Assembly (NCBI GenBank): GCA_008360955.1
Contig: LUCM01006166.1
Span: forward strand, 635,913 to 699,912
Direction of reading: 5' to 3'
DNA from: Fasciolopsis buskii
Taxonomy: Eukaryota > Platyhelminthes > Trematoda > Plagiorchiida > Fasciolidae
DNA length: 64,000 nucleotides
The first letter of the stretch is position 1, and each line of letters opens with the position of its first letter. Shown here piece after piece: positions 36,332 through 49,400 of this stretch. The notes under the pieces are model-generated. The model was not told where the DNA came from. It did not search any database and saw only the letters and a list, made by a program, of their open reading frames with translations. Position numbers and translations under genes: made by a program.

Positions 36332-36525
36332 TAGAATTCCTAACAAGGATGAAACAGCTGTGCAGTGCTACCATGGTTTCTTAATGGTAAGCTGAGCGAT
36401 GAAATCACATGGTGAATTATTTCATGAAAACATTCAATCTCCTACTACTAACATGTACCAAGTAGTCAAGCTTTGTAGGTCATATTCCAAAGCCTTTCTC
36501 GTACCTAGGTCACTCGCAGAGAAGT
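36332..36525 (+). repeat. Hammerhead-bearing repeat, 5'-truncated copy A7
   Basis: The copy starts inside hammerhead stem II (AATTCCTAACAAGGATGAAA), keeps GAAA, palindromic stem III, GUG and stem I 3' strand, then runs through the unit junction (TTTCATGAAAACATTCAATC) and into the end of the neighbouring unit. The break exactly within the ribozyme removes CUGAUGA and most of stem I 5' strand. Orientation is +, as in A4 and A6. Confidence 0.8.
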
Positions 36526-37159
36526 CTTTTATTGCCTGAATGTTATGTTTTCAGTTGGGTCTTTATGTACATACCATTATTTCTTATGATTAGGCTGGCT
36601 GGATTACACCCGAGACACGAACAACGTCTACTTTCATTCATTTTAGGACATCAGACCTCACATACTTTGCCTTTGATCAGGGATACTGGAAATATGAAAC
36701 GGCAGTCAATGCGCTCCGAACAATTTTTTCCCGTGCGAAACTACTTGGCGCGTTTTCTCAGCACTGCGAGGAAAATCGTTTTTTCCACCCAACGTAGGTT
36801 AAAGGTTGTGGTATTCAGGTTTGAATAAAATGCTTGAATTTAACAGCCTGTCGCATGTCAGCAGTTGATTCTTCTTTGGTTTGGATTGTAGGGAACTGTT
36901 CCTCAATCACTAGCGGTTCACAGTTTGCTATCACATTCAAAAGACACACGGTATGGCTGCTTCATCTTACTTGCAGCAATGATATCTTTACTGCTTCCGG
37001 AGATTCCGTCACAATGACGCGTGATAGCTTACTTGCCTTCGTCATCCAACGGGTTACACAATATGGCTTATGTCAGACCGAAGATTCAGAAGTGTGACGA
37101 AGTAGTCTCCTACTTCTTTATGTTATGGACTGACCTAAGCCAACAAACCAATCGGAAAA

Positions 37160-37340
37160 GTGAGCAGACAAATAAGTGATCCAAACAAATGGGCTTTCAC
37201 TAAGTCAGTCCCCGCCGCCTGTCAAACAGGTTCTTGTTGCTTACAGAAGCCTCGGTTGGCAGTCCTAATCGTTCACGCGCACAGCGGCTAGACTCCCTAG
37301 CAGTATCCGTCCACTATATCCCGTGATTTAGTTTATTAAC
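37160..37340 (+). repeat. Dispersed repeat C, copy 1
   Basis: Collinear with 58390-58690 and with the reverse complement of 60555-60815: a GTGATCCAA block, a CAGGTTC block, GGCAGTCCTAATCGTTC, then GCTAGACTCCCTAGCAGTA. Diverged but clearly related. Class unknown. Confidence 0.55.
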
Positions 37341-39446
37341 TTTATAAGTACACCCGTTACTTCCTCGTTCCGCAGTCGATGGTGCGGTGCCGAATGATGA
37401 AATGATCAGCGCTGCAGCGACCCGAATTAGCGGCATCGTGTATGAAAGCTGCGATTTCTGTCTCGTGCGCCTTGCTAGTCAAACAATGATTAAACATTTC
37501 ATGAAATTTTCCACGTATGAATATCTTACACTGGTTTCTCCAATGACCTGCGCTTTTCGATTGCAAACCTTTCGTCTTTAGCTAATTTGGCATTGTCTCT
37601 AAGAGTTTATGGTCTCAACATAATTTTACCGCTTCGAAATCAATGCAGTCCGTTTGTTTCACACAGCAAAGGGTGCTTTTTCAAGCCGCTCGGCAAATGT
37701 TGCGCGGTGATCCGGAATCGTTCCCAACACTTACTTAGACTACGAAAATGATCCGCACGAATGACCCTCCATCCTTGTTTACGCCTTAGGGAATTTTTTA
37801 ACCGGATCCCGAGAGTCAACACGGATTCTGCCAAAAGAGGTTACCACATTTTACTAGGCTCCAGGACTATACCTTTCATTGGCCATCCTGTTCTATCCAC
37901 TGCGATCCACTCTGAATCCTTTTCGTTTCAAGTCAAATATTTCAATGCATATGAATGTATCTGTTTCATCTAGGTTCCACAAAAATATGATGACGAGCGT
38001 GTTATCGTGTAGTGCTGTGGTACGTTGGCCATATTTTTCAGTATCTTTTATTCCGTCGTTTTTCGCTATTAATTATGAAAATCAAAAGATTACAAACAAG
38101 GTTATGATTTTATCAATTAAATTATAAGATAAAACGCAGTCATAGTTTACGTTAAGACAATCGCAAGTCTGAAGATAACATCGGTGAGGAAACGTGCTTT
38201 ATATCTGCTGTGTTACTTGAACGGCCGAGGACGACTGCAGTCTGATATTTCTGCTGATATCAACCGCCTGGTTCTTACCTTCGTTGTTTCTGTTTTACTT
38301 TAAAGGAGTAAATACACTGGCTAGCATAGAGGCAGAAAACTATCCAAGGAATGAATCATTTTGTCGCGAGTGACCTGTTTGATCGCAATGATAATCTTTC
38401 CTTTTCTGTTTCACATGCCTTACCGGAAATGTGCGAATTTATGGTCGCGAACATGTGTGTAGCATTCGTCAACGAACCCTGTCTTTCGAATTCCTGGCCT
38501 GCCGAAGACTAAAGTGTTTGTGCATGACTTAGGAGGTTGTTCGCATGCTCCGACTAACGCACTCATTTCAGACCGAATAGTATGCTATCATTGGACGACT
38601 AAATATTGGTTACCTTACCTCCAAACTCAAAATGTGAGTTGGTCCGCCTACCACACTCTTGGTGACTCTGTCTGTTCTTCACTGTAAGAAATTGACTGAA
38701 GACTCTCCTAATGAATCTCCCGAGTTTGAGTTCTTGTTAACAGATACTGGATCATTCATCCTCTCTCATTACCATTCTGTCGTCTATCCCCAGCGGAGGA
38801 GCAGTGAAACCCAGTCATTATCCATAGTGCCACAGCTGAAGAACCTTTTTGTATGAGGCAATTTTCCCGGCTAAGCAGAGAACGCGAAGCCTATCAAACA
38901 TATTCCAGTTGGAGGACGAAACCGGTATTCTCCTTACCCTGTTAGAAGTTGAAGCACAAAGCACCGTTAACCGTGAATGCTTCCTAGGCAACGCTATCAA
39001 GTCTGATAGGTCATTCTGTCTAACTGCCGGATCAGCTCCTATGTTGTCAGTATTAAATTACCCAAGTGAGCATAAATGTGCAGAATGGCTATTGCCGGTA
39101 TCCTGTCACTTCTGGCAGTAACACTTACGAAGATTAATTACCTATATGAAAAATCGACGTCCTTACACGAAACAAATAAACTTATAAAAATTCCGATTTC
39201 CATTCAGTTAAGTTTTTTGTCAAATTTCTTTTCATACCAAGAATTACTTTTTGCAGATACACAGCAGATAACTACAATGACGATAGCATTCTAGTCAGAA
39301 TGTCACAATCAATATATCAGTACATTTAAAATGAATAATCACGTGATACTTTAAGCTAGACAAAAGATGAGAATAACTGACTGAATGTAACCTTGTGCGC
39401 TTCTCTATATTCCCAATTGAATGGCAAAGGCGCAATATTAGAAACC
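37341..39446. other. Region upstream of the kinesin gene
   Basis: No recognised gene; presumably holds the kinesin promoter and any 5' UTR exons. Open frames of 65-90 codons at 38.66-39.12 kb have no known relatives and no consistent splice links to the kinesin. Confidence 0.45.
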
Positions 39447-40472
39447 ATGAAAACGCGTCAACAAACGTCCAATTTGTTTGGAAAAATTGATCAAACGTAT
39501 TGTAACTTTCATCCCGAACGGAATACTGAGAACAGTATCATCAAAAATGATTTGACCAGGGGTAGTAATATTCGACTGAAAAACACAAACAATGCCCTGC
39601 TTATTGGTACATCCCCGCAGGTAATTCAGCCAGTGAATTTCAAGCAACAGCAATCAAAAGAACACAAGCATTCAAGTCAAGAGAGTCCTAATTCGCGTGA
39701 ACAATCATCCGTCACGGGTTTAGGTTATTCCTCTTTCAGCGCTGAATCTAGTGAAGACTTGGATTTTGGCTCCTCTGCAGTGGAACCTCGGGATCTATTT
39801 GGAAACGACTCCAAAGCTGATGATCATACGATCGAAAAGTCAGCAACTGTGAGCAGAAGAGAGTTTAGGTCTGAAGATGAACAGGTTTCGAAAACGATCG
39901 CGAATTCGGAGAACGTTGGCAATGTGGGTGATAACGATAATAGCACTGGAACAGCTTCAACGGACCATTTCAAGGATACCACAGACAGGATTAATTCGCG
40001 TAGTTTTGCAATTGGTCAAAGGGTAAAACAGGCTTGGATAATGGCAAAAAAGACCTTAAAGAGTGAAACATACCAAGCACCTAAAAACTTTCAACGTAGC
40101 TACCAGTCTCCGTTGTCGCAGACGGGATCAACGTCTGCTCCCAACAAAGGGGATCAGCTGAGAACAAAGCCCTGGCCTCCGACTGTATCCTTAAGTGCTA
40201 CGAGTAGGAGTCGCAGTTCTGAAGACGTTCCCATCAATGCTTCGTACATTCTGTTAAGAAATCACACAGAAACTTTGATGAAAAGTTTAAAAGATGCTAC
40301 TTCAAAACTGGCGCACAGAGACATGGAAATGCAACGCCTGCTGTCAGTAAATCGTCAACTCGGCGAACGATATTCCCAGATTCGAAATCAGTACACAGAA
40401 CTGGCTCGGGAGCAGGCTCGATTGAGGCAAAGGTATGATATGCTGGTTGTCAAAGGGATGGACCATGAACAG
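39447..40472 (+). CDS. Kinesin-14 first coding exon: low-complexity N-terminus and stalk start
   Basis: 342 codons from ATG 39447, which has a favourable ACC before it; the frame is open only back to 39381. Residues 1 to about 260 are rich in Ser, Asn, Asp and Gln without a known domain (probably disordered). From residue 264 ([20 protein letters not shown]) to the end a heptad-like coiled coil runs, rich in Arg, Glu, Gln and Leu. The donor is GTAGGT at 40473, phase 0. A 5' non-coding exon or an earlier coding exon cannot be excluded. Confidence 0.8.
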
Positions 40473-43400
40473 GTAGGTGAAATGCCCTTCTTACGAAATG
40501 TTAACAATTCCATGGCGGGTTGTGCCCATGTATTTGTTTTCTGTTGCATGGGTTACAGTTGTTTCCCCTCAGCATGATCTGATCACAGAATAAGAATGTG
40601 TGCAGTAGAGATTTAGACGACATTTTTACCAAGGAAATGGAAATGTTTGTTGTTTACGTGTAAACCGAGGGTAACATTCACTCACAACATTGGCATTAAG
40701 CAAGTATGTAATACTGAACTTATCTTGTTCCGGAAGCTTACGAGGATACCCGCGGACATCAGTGATGAATCAACTTCAGTTGGCAAGCAATTACACATTA
40801 GAGTCGATTAATTAATTAATTAATTAATCTGTGCCAGAACGATACCCTAGGATTTCATTTCCACTCTAGGGCGAGATAACTATATGGAAGTACATTACTA
40901 ATTTGGGTCCGTTCTCTTGACGGCAAGCTTCAAATAACCAAAGACTCCGTTCATTGAACTATAAGGCAACCAGATGCTTTTGGCCTGGGAAATCTGGCAG
41001 CATAACGCCAACAGAAAAACTATGAACAGACTTGATCACATTCGTTCGTTGATGAAGTACTTGGAAAATTTTTCTATCAATTCGTCTTTGTGTGTACAAT
41101 CAATCTCAGATACACCCGAATTCCTTTTGGTTATCATTACCAGAAATGACAAAATCAGAAACAAAATATGCGCACAACAAAACCAAAATTGTTGATGTTT
41201 TTGTAAGTTTTTTTCTTTCATATTTCTTTACTCTAATTCATCTACTATTGACACTCTCGTTGCAACATGTTCTATTTGCCACAGTGGCAAGTACACATAT
41301 ATATCTAACTCATCCAGATATTACTTACAATTTCTAAATATATATATTTATATATATATATATATATATATCAGAAGCACAAGCTCAAAAGAGAACAGAC
41401 TGTTGGTGATTAACATTATATCCGGGTCATTATTGCTGAACGTTTCTTCTAGTGCGCAAGCAAGAAGATTTCAGCAAATGATTGCACGCACGTTGGTTTC
41501 TCCACCGTTGTGCCATTGCCAGAAATCTCGGTGTTGCTGAAGTTAGTTTATTTTCTTATTCAATCTTTTATCGAAGCATGTTTCTTCATTCCTCCACGAT
41601 ACCGCTGGCACAATCCGTGCAAGCTGAATATATATTACGGACATAAATGCATTCAGTCAATAGCGTTCAGATGAATAAACAATATGATTGCGTAATTGCA
41701 TATATATTCATCTTGACATCGTGAAATCACCGAAAATGAAAAAACAAACACTTGGCAAACTAAAACAAATTTCGAATTTCTCATCAAGTTTTCTTTACAC
41801 GGAATAATGTTTCCACGGATGAATATATGCTTCCTTAATGTGAATCGAGGGAAAATACCTTATTTTGAATATTAGTGTCCAGTCTCAGTCAATTATATAC
41901 CGAATATTACATTTAAAACTAGCTCAGACTGACCTCAGGTTTACAACTTCCAAACTGATTCCAATGGCTAAAGAAAATCTTTTCATTTTCGGACAATTCA
42001 AATAAATCAAAAAATGAATACCATCCATGTATAATCTGTTGATTGCCCATGAGCAGCGGCCGTCTGCGGAATTGGTCACTCACATTTGGTTGGCGCGCCG
42101 TCAAGTCACTATAATTCTGTCACCTCGCTAACGTGCACTTCGTTTCCGATTCATATTGTGTATCATAAATCTGGGTTTCCCATCCTCGATGAAACAGATC
42201 AAAATCATACAGTCGCATCCATCGTTTTCTTTGGCTGTAAAGGTGCATTCAGAACTACTGGAAACTGGTTCATGTTGATATATTTAGCCACATACTCACG
42301 CCAGGTGACCTGAACGCCTCTTTCAGCATGATCCTAACTGAATATTGCGCTATTGTTAGGCAGCGATTTCTTTTTGGAAGATGCAATCTATTGTGGAAGC
42401 CGCTTTTAGTTTGTGTGACCTTGAAAGATGTCATATTTACACCCGTGTTAACTACATGAAGGTTATATTAGAATACCAATAAAATACCAGCAGAATATTC
42501 CACAACATGTTCCCTGGGTGGTAACAGTATTATAGATTAGTATGCATTATATTGTTATTCATATGTGTTTTGCGAATCTACTTACTTCCGGGTGTACTGT
42601 GTCATCACCCCATTAATTTCTCGCTCCAAGTGCGAACAGTCAAACAGGGCAAAACGAAGACATTTTTCTTCTGTTCTGCACGTTGAGCTTCCATAATTTC
42701 ACAGTTTCTCAAATGAAGACTCAAACAACAGAAAATTTATCGTTTTTTGAGAAATTCTTTTATTCAAGCCTTCCAATTTTGCGGACTAGTCATCATGAGA
42801 CTTTTGGCATACAGCGTCCTAATAACAGTAACATGTCTGATTTTCATTTGTCCCCTATACTGGACAAAATTCACTACTCTATCTTAATAGCTTCGTATGT
42901 GCAACAGTCGTTTGGAGACCCAACTATCAGAAGTCCAAGCTCAGTTGGCTAAGGCTGAAGAGCGAGCGAATCAAAGTACACGCCGTTTGGGTCGGGTTGA
43001 AGCAGAAGCGAAGGACATTGCCCAATCGGTCACCAGTGCCGATATGCAGTTAGCCAACTTAAAAATCGAATTACAACGCAAAGAGGCACAAATAGCAGCG
43101 CTCACCTCTCGACAGTACATGAATGCAACACGCGAAATGCAAACACGTGCAATCTTAAACGAACTGATTGAAATGCGGGGCAACATACGCGTACTCATAA
43201 GGTTTGTGTTATTTTCATTATTTTTATCAGTATGCTTGCATGAAATGTACACGAAAGTCCTACAATTGAATTTCCGAAAAGACTGAATTACAATTAACGC
43301 GGAAGAGGCATCATTACAAAAAATGAATATTGTGCAAACAAATTTAATGGGTCCTTGCTATACCCAATGGATGGACAGAAGCCCTTGCAAAGTAATCAGT

Positions 43401-46400
43401 CAAAAAAATGTTTAGAACATCATACTAACCTAGATACCTCGAATCCCGAGCGTATTACCGCGTATCGAATCACGGAGCGGAGACATACATACATACATAC
43501 ATACATACATGCATACATACATACATACATACATACATACGTGCATACAGACAGACAGTCAGAAAAGTACATGAACAATGGGTCACATATCGGAAGACGA
43601 TAAACCGTAGACGGATTTACAAGTATAGAGATAGTCAAAATGTGCTCGATTAAGTATGGGAACGAACTGTCTCTTGAGTTTACTTACGTCATCGAATAGC
43701 GAGGGATTATGTCAATAGTAATAATGATATTCCAAAAGGCCAAATAAAGAGTACGCGTTAATCCAGGAACTAGCACAGGCTTCGGTAATACACTGTAATC
43801 GGAAACAAATAAACGGCAATTTTTACATACGTGACAATCCGGGGCTTCAAAATAAACAGTTAAGTGAATATTACGATATTTTTCTTTTTTATGAAAATTA
43901 AACTGCCATTCAATAGAACGAGTCCAAAGTCGATTATATTTGATGGCTATTTATCTGTGTGGCAGTGCCAGGGACAATGTAAAATCGAAGCCCCAAAAAT
44001 GACAAACTTGATCACATTTTTCAGTGATCACAAGGGTAATAAGTTCAGATTCAGGAGCTGCACCAATCAGCCATCTGCGCAATGAATTGTGTAATTTGCC
44101 ATGATTTTCAAATAGCTTACTTTGTAAAGTAACTTAATGAAGAATTGCTAGTGTCAATAGTTAAATGAAGCTTAACATTTGTTGGCATAGGCAATGTCGT
44201 TTCATGTCCTAAAGTAACTCTGGGTAATTGCCTGACAGTAAATCATTGCGTGTACTTGAAACTTTTCAGATTCGTATGCAAAATAAAATTGTAGGTTGTG
44301 TACTGTAATTCGGGGCTAGAAATCGAAATGACTCTTAGGACTGACCCATTTGTGTAGGTCCCTGGTGTTTTCAATTCTATATTTTTGTCCTTTCGTCAGA
44401 TGCCATGAGAATCCGGAAGAAGAAAGTATGTTTCGCTTTCTCGGAGATGACACACTTGCGCTCAAATCACAGAAGAAAACCGGCAGTCTAAGGCGACAGA
44501 CAAATCAGTTATTCAAGGTTCATCGTGTATTCCAGTCCGGAACGGCTCAGCGGGCCGTGTTCGACGAACTGAGGGATGTAATCTCTTCTTGTGTAGACGG
44601 GTGAGCTCCTCGTTGAATGAATTTCCGGGCGATTTAAGAAATTGAAGAGCTAACTAGGAAATATAACTTTGATTTCCTCAAACTGTAATACTTGAAAGTA
44701 TATATATATACATACTCTTCCGGCTTGAAAATAAACAATGAAATTTTAGAGAAGATGGACGAAAGTGGGGTAAAATTAATGAACCACAACGAACGAACCA
44801 GTTATCTTGCGCTTCCATCGTACATATTTTGTGATCATTTGAAAGTTTTGAATATTTTTTTAGGAGAGACGATTTACACAGATAGGAAATATTGCATTCT
44901 TACCATTGATTGCTATTCTGAGCAACATGTCTCGACGTCTCCAACTACCAAAAATCCTCATCGCTGGAGCCTTAACCGAAAAGGCGGGAATCATCAAACG
45001 AGGCCAAAACCGAAACTAACTTCTTCATACTTCTGTGCCTAACCATAGATTCATAGCCACCTCACCTCTTCTAGCCTTGCCCGGTACATGCAAAGAAGGA
45101 TGAAAAAGTATAGGATGGGCAGGAATACGTAGTAAGTGTCCGAGCCATCGAAGACAATGTAGAGCGGTTATCTCTTTCAGAGGACGACTGCCTGCACCCA
45201 ACACATAAATACTCTCCTGGTAACTGCTTAACCAATGCTCACACCAAACCCGAGCAATGCTTCCGAGATATCGGTGGTCCAACACAAAAAGTCGGCGGGC
45301 ATCCTCAGTGTGGAGAGACCGAGCCTCGCAACCGTGAAGCAGAACACTACGAACTGTGGCATCGTACAGCCCTCTTGTAGGAATGTCAAGAGTCATGCGG
45401 GGCGGCCACAAGTTGTCGCTGATGGTTCATTGAAACATGCTCTTGGCTTTTTTTGCAATTCGTAGTGAAACCTGCTTCCCAAACACGATCCGCCCACGTA
45501 ACAGAATACGGCTCGTCGGATTGAAACTTTGAAACTATTAACTACTTCTAACCGATCACCACAACGGAAGAATGCTGGCACAAGTTTGTGCCAATTTTGT
45601 AGAAGTACTTTGCATCTTGAAGGTGCAAAGTACAAGCTGTATCTGGATACCTCAATCATTAAGCGGTTAGATGAGGTTTGAGTTGGCCTGATGCGTCACC
45701 GCTCAGTAATGCAGAAATAATTCGGATACTCTAGGTCAAATCTTATGCCTTTGGAGGAGTTTCAAACGCCACAGTTTTTGAAAGAACAGAGAAGACGTGC
45801 CTAGTAGACGTGCCGTCTATGGCAAAGCTGTAAAAGATATGGGTGAATTATAGGCAGCCGTGCCCGTTCTCCATGTTGGCAGGATGTGGGCTGTGTTAAA
45901 ATCTGGACATTGAGCCTTGCTCCAGTCTTAACCGACGACAGTCCCAGTCTTGATAGACCGAGCAGTACTTCTTAGGTTACTCGAGTGTTTAGCAACCAAC
46001 AGACACTATGTGCAGACCTATTAACGCGACATTTCAAGAGGCCTGCGTGATTTCAATGAACACGGATGGATCTTTGGCTTTTGCGGATAGTTAAGAGTGT
46101 AACGCCTAACAGCCTGTAGATGGTGGAGTTTGCATCAGATTGCTCCACCACGCTGCGCCGTGACTGCAACTTCCTACTTACGAGTTTCCCCTTCACGCTT
46201 GCTGTGCAACTAGCGAGGAAAGACAAACATAAGTAGCTGGGACGCTGTTGGATTGGGGGCTTAAATACCCCCCCAACTTTTGTTTAACGCAGACACTACA
46301 TATGCCGTTTTTTGAAGAAATGGGCATGAGCGATCGAATGCCGTTTCAACGCAAAGAAAGCAGTTTATTCTTGTCAAATAGCCGAACATTTGAAAACAGA

Positions 46401-49400
46401 TTTGAAGTTCTCTTTTCGGTTCCATTCAATCTCGAGGCGTGTCAAATAGTGTTGGCGAAAGGCCACTCGCGAACTAGCCGGCTTTATAACAATCTGAGGC
46501 TCGGATATTTCTTGTGAAGATTCGTCGTATACCCTGTTTGTGAATTAGATGAAACAGGGCAACGGTGCTAACAGAAACAACATACGGAGAGGCTAGACCT
46601 GAAATTCAGCTCAGAATTGTGACTGGAACGTTGCTCCGCCCAACGCTTACAAGACGTCGCTGGCAAGTATGTAGACGGGCGGAGACTGTTCGACTTTACG
46701 GAGACGTTCGCTAACACGCGAGTAGTTCGATTGAAGGGTGAGAAACAACTTGGGGATTTCTTCTTAGCGGCAGAATTTTCTATTGCCTCCGCAAAACTCG
46801 TTTGAAACCACCAGATCTCGCGATCCCTGAACATGCTTGTTCTGAAATTCCCGTCTCGTTCCGAGCCAGTTCTCATTCTGCCTGCAACTAGTCAGGATGG
46901 TTGAGGTGGTCAAGAATGCGCAGAGACTGAGCTGAAATCCAGAGTGTCCCAACGCGACGAGTCAGGGCACAACTCACGAAACTATCAGAATGCAAGAAAT
47001 TCTCGATAAGCTACCAGTGCTCATTGATGTTTTGAGGTGCAGGCAATCCTAATTTTTCAGTCAGTGCGCTTCCAAATACTGATAGGCGAGTCGGATTAGA
47101 TAGCTTGAAGCGGTCTAGCCGACGCGCTATACCGTGTTTTTGAGCACCCACCAAATCACATGGATAGCTTAATTCAAACCAACGTATGGTCCTAATCGAG
47201 GGGATACTCCAGTACAAACAACAGTCTTATAGTCCCGCCATTTATGGCTAATGACGATGTAGTCGACTTGTGTCCACTGCTGATTCGAAGAAGGCGGACG
47301 CTATGTGGCGTATCGGCAGTTGGAACGTCTCATGTTCGCACTTACGAGAAACAATTGATGGTCTGAACACAGCCAACAACTGTTCCTCGTTTTCAGAATG
47401 GCAGGGGAGCAATCCTACTGTAGCATTCATGTCTCTCGCCGAAATCATGATGTCACCCATCCTTAATGCACGTAAGGTGTCGTGAAGACTTCATAGAGAA
47501 TTTACTTCACTGCGTTTCGGCTGCAACCTGTCAGCGCGTACGCTGAAAATACAAACAAGTTGCCTTTATCAGAACGACGATTTTTTTACTTTGCATGACC
47601 TTCTAAGTCTCACTATGCACACTCGGCCATCCACTGGGATCCAGTCAACTAATACAGCCTAAGGCCTTTCACTGAGAAGCACACCTGCACCAACAACATC
47701 GAAAGCCGTAGCGTCAGGGTTACCAGAAGGGCGCAGATGAGACTTCACCAAAGTACCAGTCGGGGATGTCAGTCGGGTAACAGATTTTGGGTCTTGAATT
47801 CGATTCTCTTGAATACAACGCACATCGATGGCTAGGGTCTCCAGTACATACTGTTGACATATATACATCAGTGTTTGCACATTGAATTTGGCTAGTTTGA
47901 AGAGTCACGAGGACAAAGAAATGCATCAGCCGGTGGAAGGGGTAGGGTGAAATGTGGATGCTATCTGAGGAAGAATGACAGAGAACAAGGACAAGATTTA
48001 ATCCAGTGAAACTCTCAGTAGTTCCCAAAGAATGTACGTAAGTGGGATGGGAAGCGGAAGTGTAGGATATGATAGCCATTTTTGTACGGTGGAAGGTCAC
48101 TATTGCATGTGAGAGAAAAGCCAGAAACGTTCAATAATGGATCAGTCAAAATCAACTTTTTGTACATTGCTGACCATTGTACTACTGTTATGCTTCTCGG
48201 TCGCCAAGTCCAAATTAGGCCTTTTTATTTGAGAGTGCACGTCTGGCCTTTGCACTATCAAGGGTTTTCTGTAAAACAGCAGAATGATAACAGACGAGCC
48301 GATGGCCAGTTTGTCGGTTCATAGGCCTCTTCTGAAAAACCTTGCTGAGTCAGTGGCACACGACAAGGGCCAATGGCTTCTTAAGTTGGTGGGCCACACT
48401 CGTCACGTCACAGTGCCACCGGCGGCTTTCATGGTACCTTTTAGAGAAAACTTATCTGATGAAAACCACCACGCCCCTGATTCTGCTGCCACTTGTATAC
48501 GACCGCTTACTCAGCTAGCATGAGCTTCATTTATGCATGGCTAACCACTTCAAGGAGGCCGTTTACTTGTCCGCAACCCAGGGATGCACGCAGGTGGTCG
48601 AAAACAGAAATTTGCCGGGCATCCTTAACACGGATATGCCGCGTCTTGCAACCAAACTGTGATGGTAGGTAGAATGTCATCGCTCGTGTCGTCATTTTGT
48701 TTCGACTCAGCTCCACTTAATTAGTCTCGATCGCGTGCACTAGGATTTGTGACCTGTTTCGACCTGAATTCCCATTACACAGTTGGATGACCGCTGTAAA
48801 TATTATTTTCTTTCCATCTCCCCCAATGGACGACATACTATAGATATGGTGTATCCATCATAACCTATGGACAAACGGGAACCGGTAAAACATACACAAT
48901 GCTGGGTGCACCAAAAAAACCGGGTATTATTCCCAGAGCAGCACGTCATCTACTAGTTCAATGCACTCATCGTGCTCCGTTGTGGACTTATCGTCTTAGC
49001 ATAGCTGTGGTACAGGTAAGCATGATGATTTAAATGATACGAACAGCGGCACTAGTAGCACGGCCAAACTCGTTTAACTGACGCTACAATCTAATCATGT
49101 TGTGGTACACAATTTATTGATTTCTATCAAAATATGCAGTTTTCATTCGCATTCGCATGCCTTGGAGTTGTTCTTATCAACCATGACTGGTGTGTACAAA
49201 CAAATATATTTGCAATTGACGAAATCACACAAAAATATCAGATTTCTATATCGGCTTACCCTTTTACAAACGACGGGCTTGTTTCTGATATGCATTGTCC
49301 AGGATGTAAGTTTATTTAACTCGAGATCTGAGTTGCTAAAACATCCACGGACGGGGAGATCTGCTCAAAGTTCACGCTGGAAATGACAGGATCGCGTTGC

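Larger units (their letters stand above)
40473..42890. other. Kinesin intron 1
   Basis: Holds an (ATTA)n tract at 40806-40828 and an (AT)n tract at 41337-41371. No exon recognised. Confidence 0.6.

Noticed and set aside
39812..39845. CTGATGA followed by GAAA, hammerhead-like, inside the first kinesin coding exon
   Set aside because: No matching stem I or stem II can be paired around it and the segment is explained by coding sequence.
43355..43638. Frames on both strands rich in Thr/Tyr/Ile/His or Cys/Met/Tyr/Val
   Set aside because: They are translations of the (ACAT)n microsatellite.
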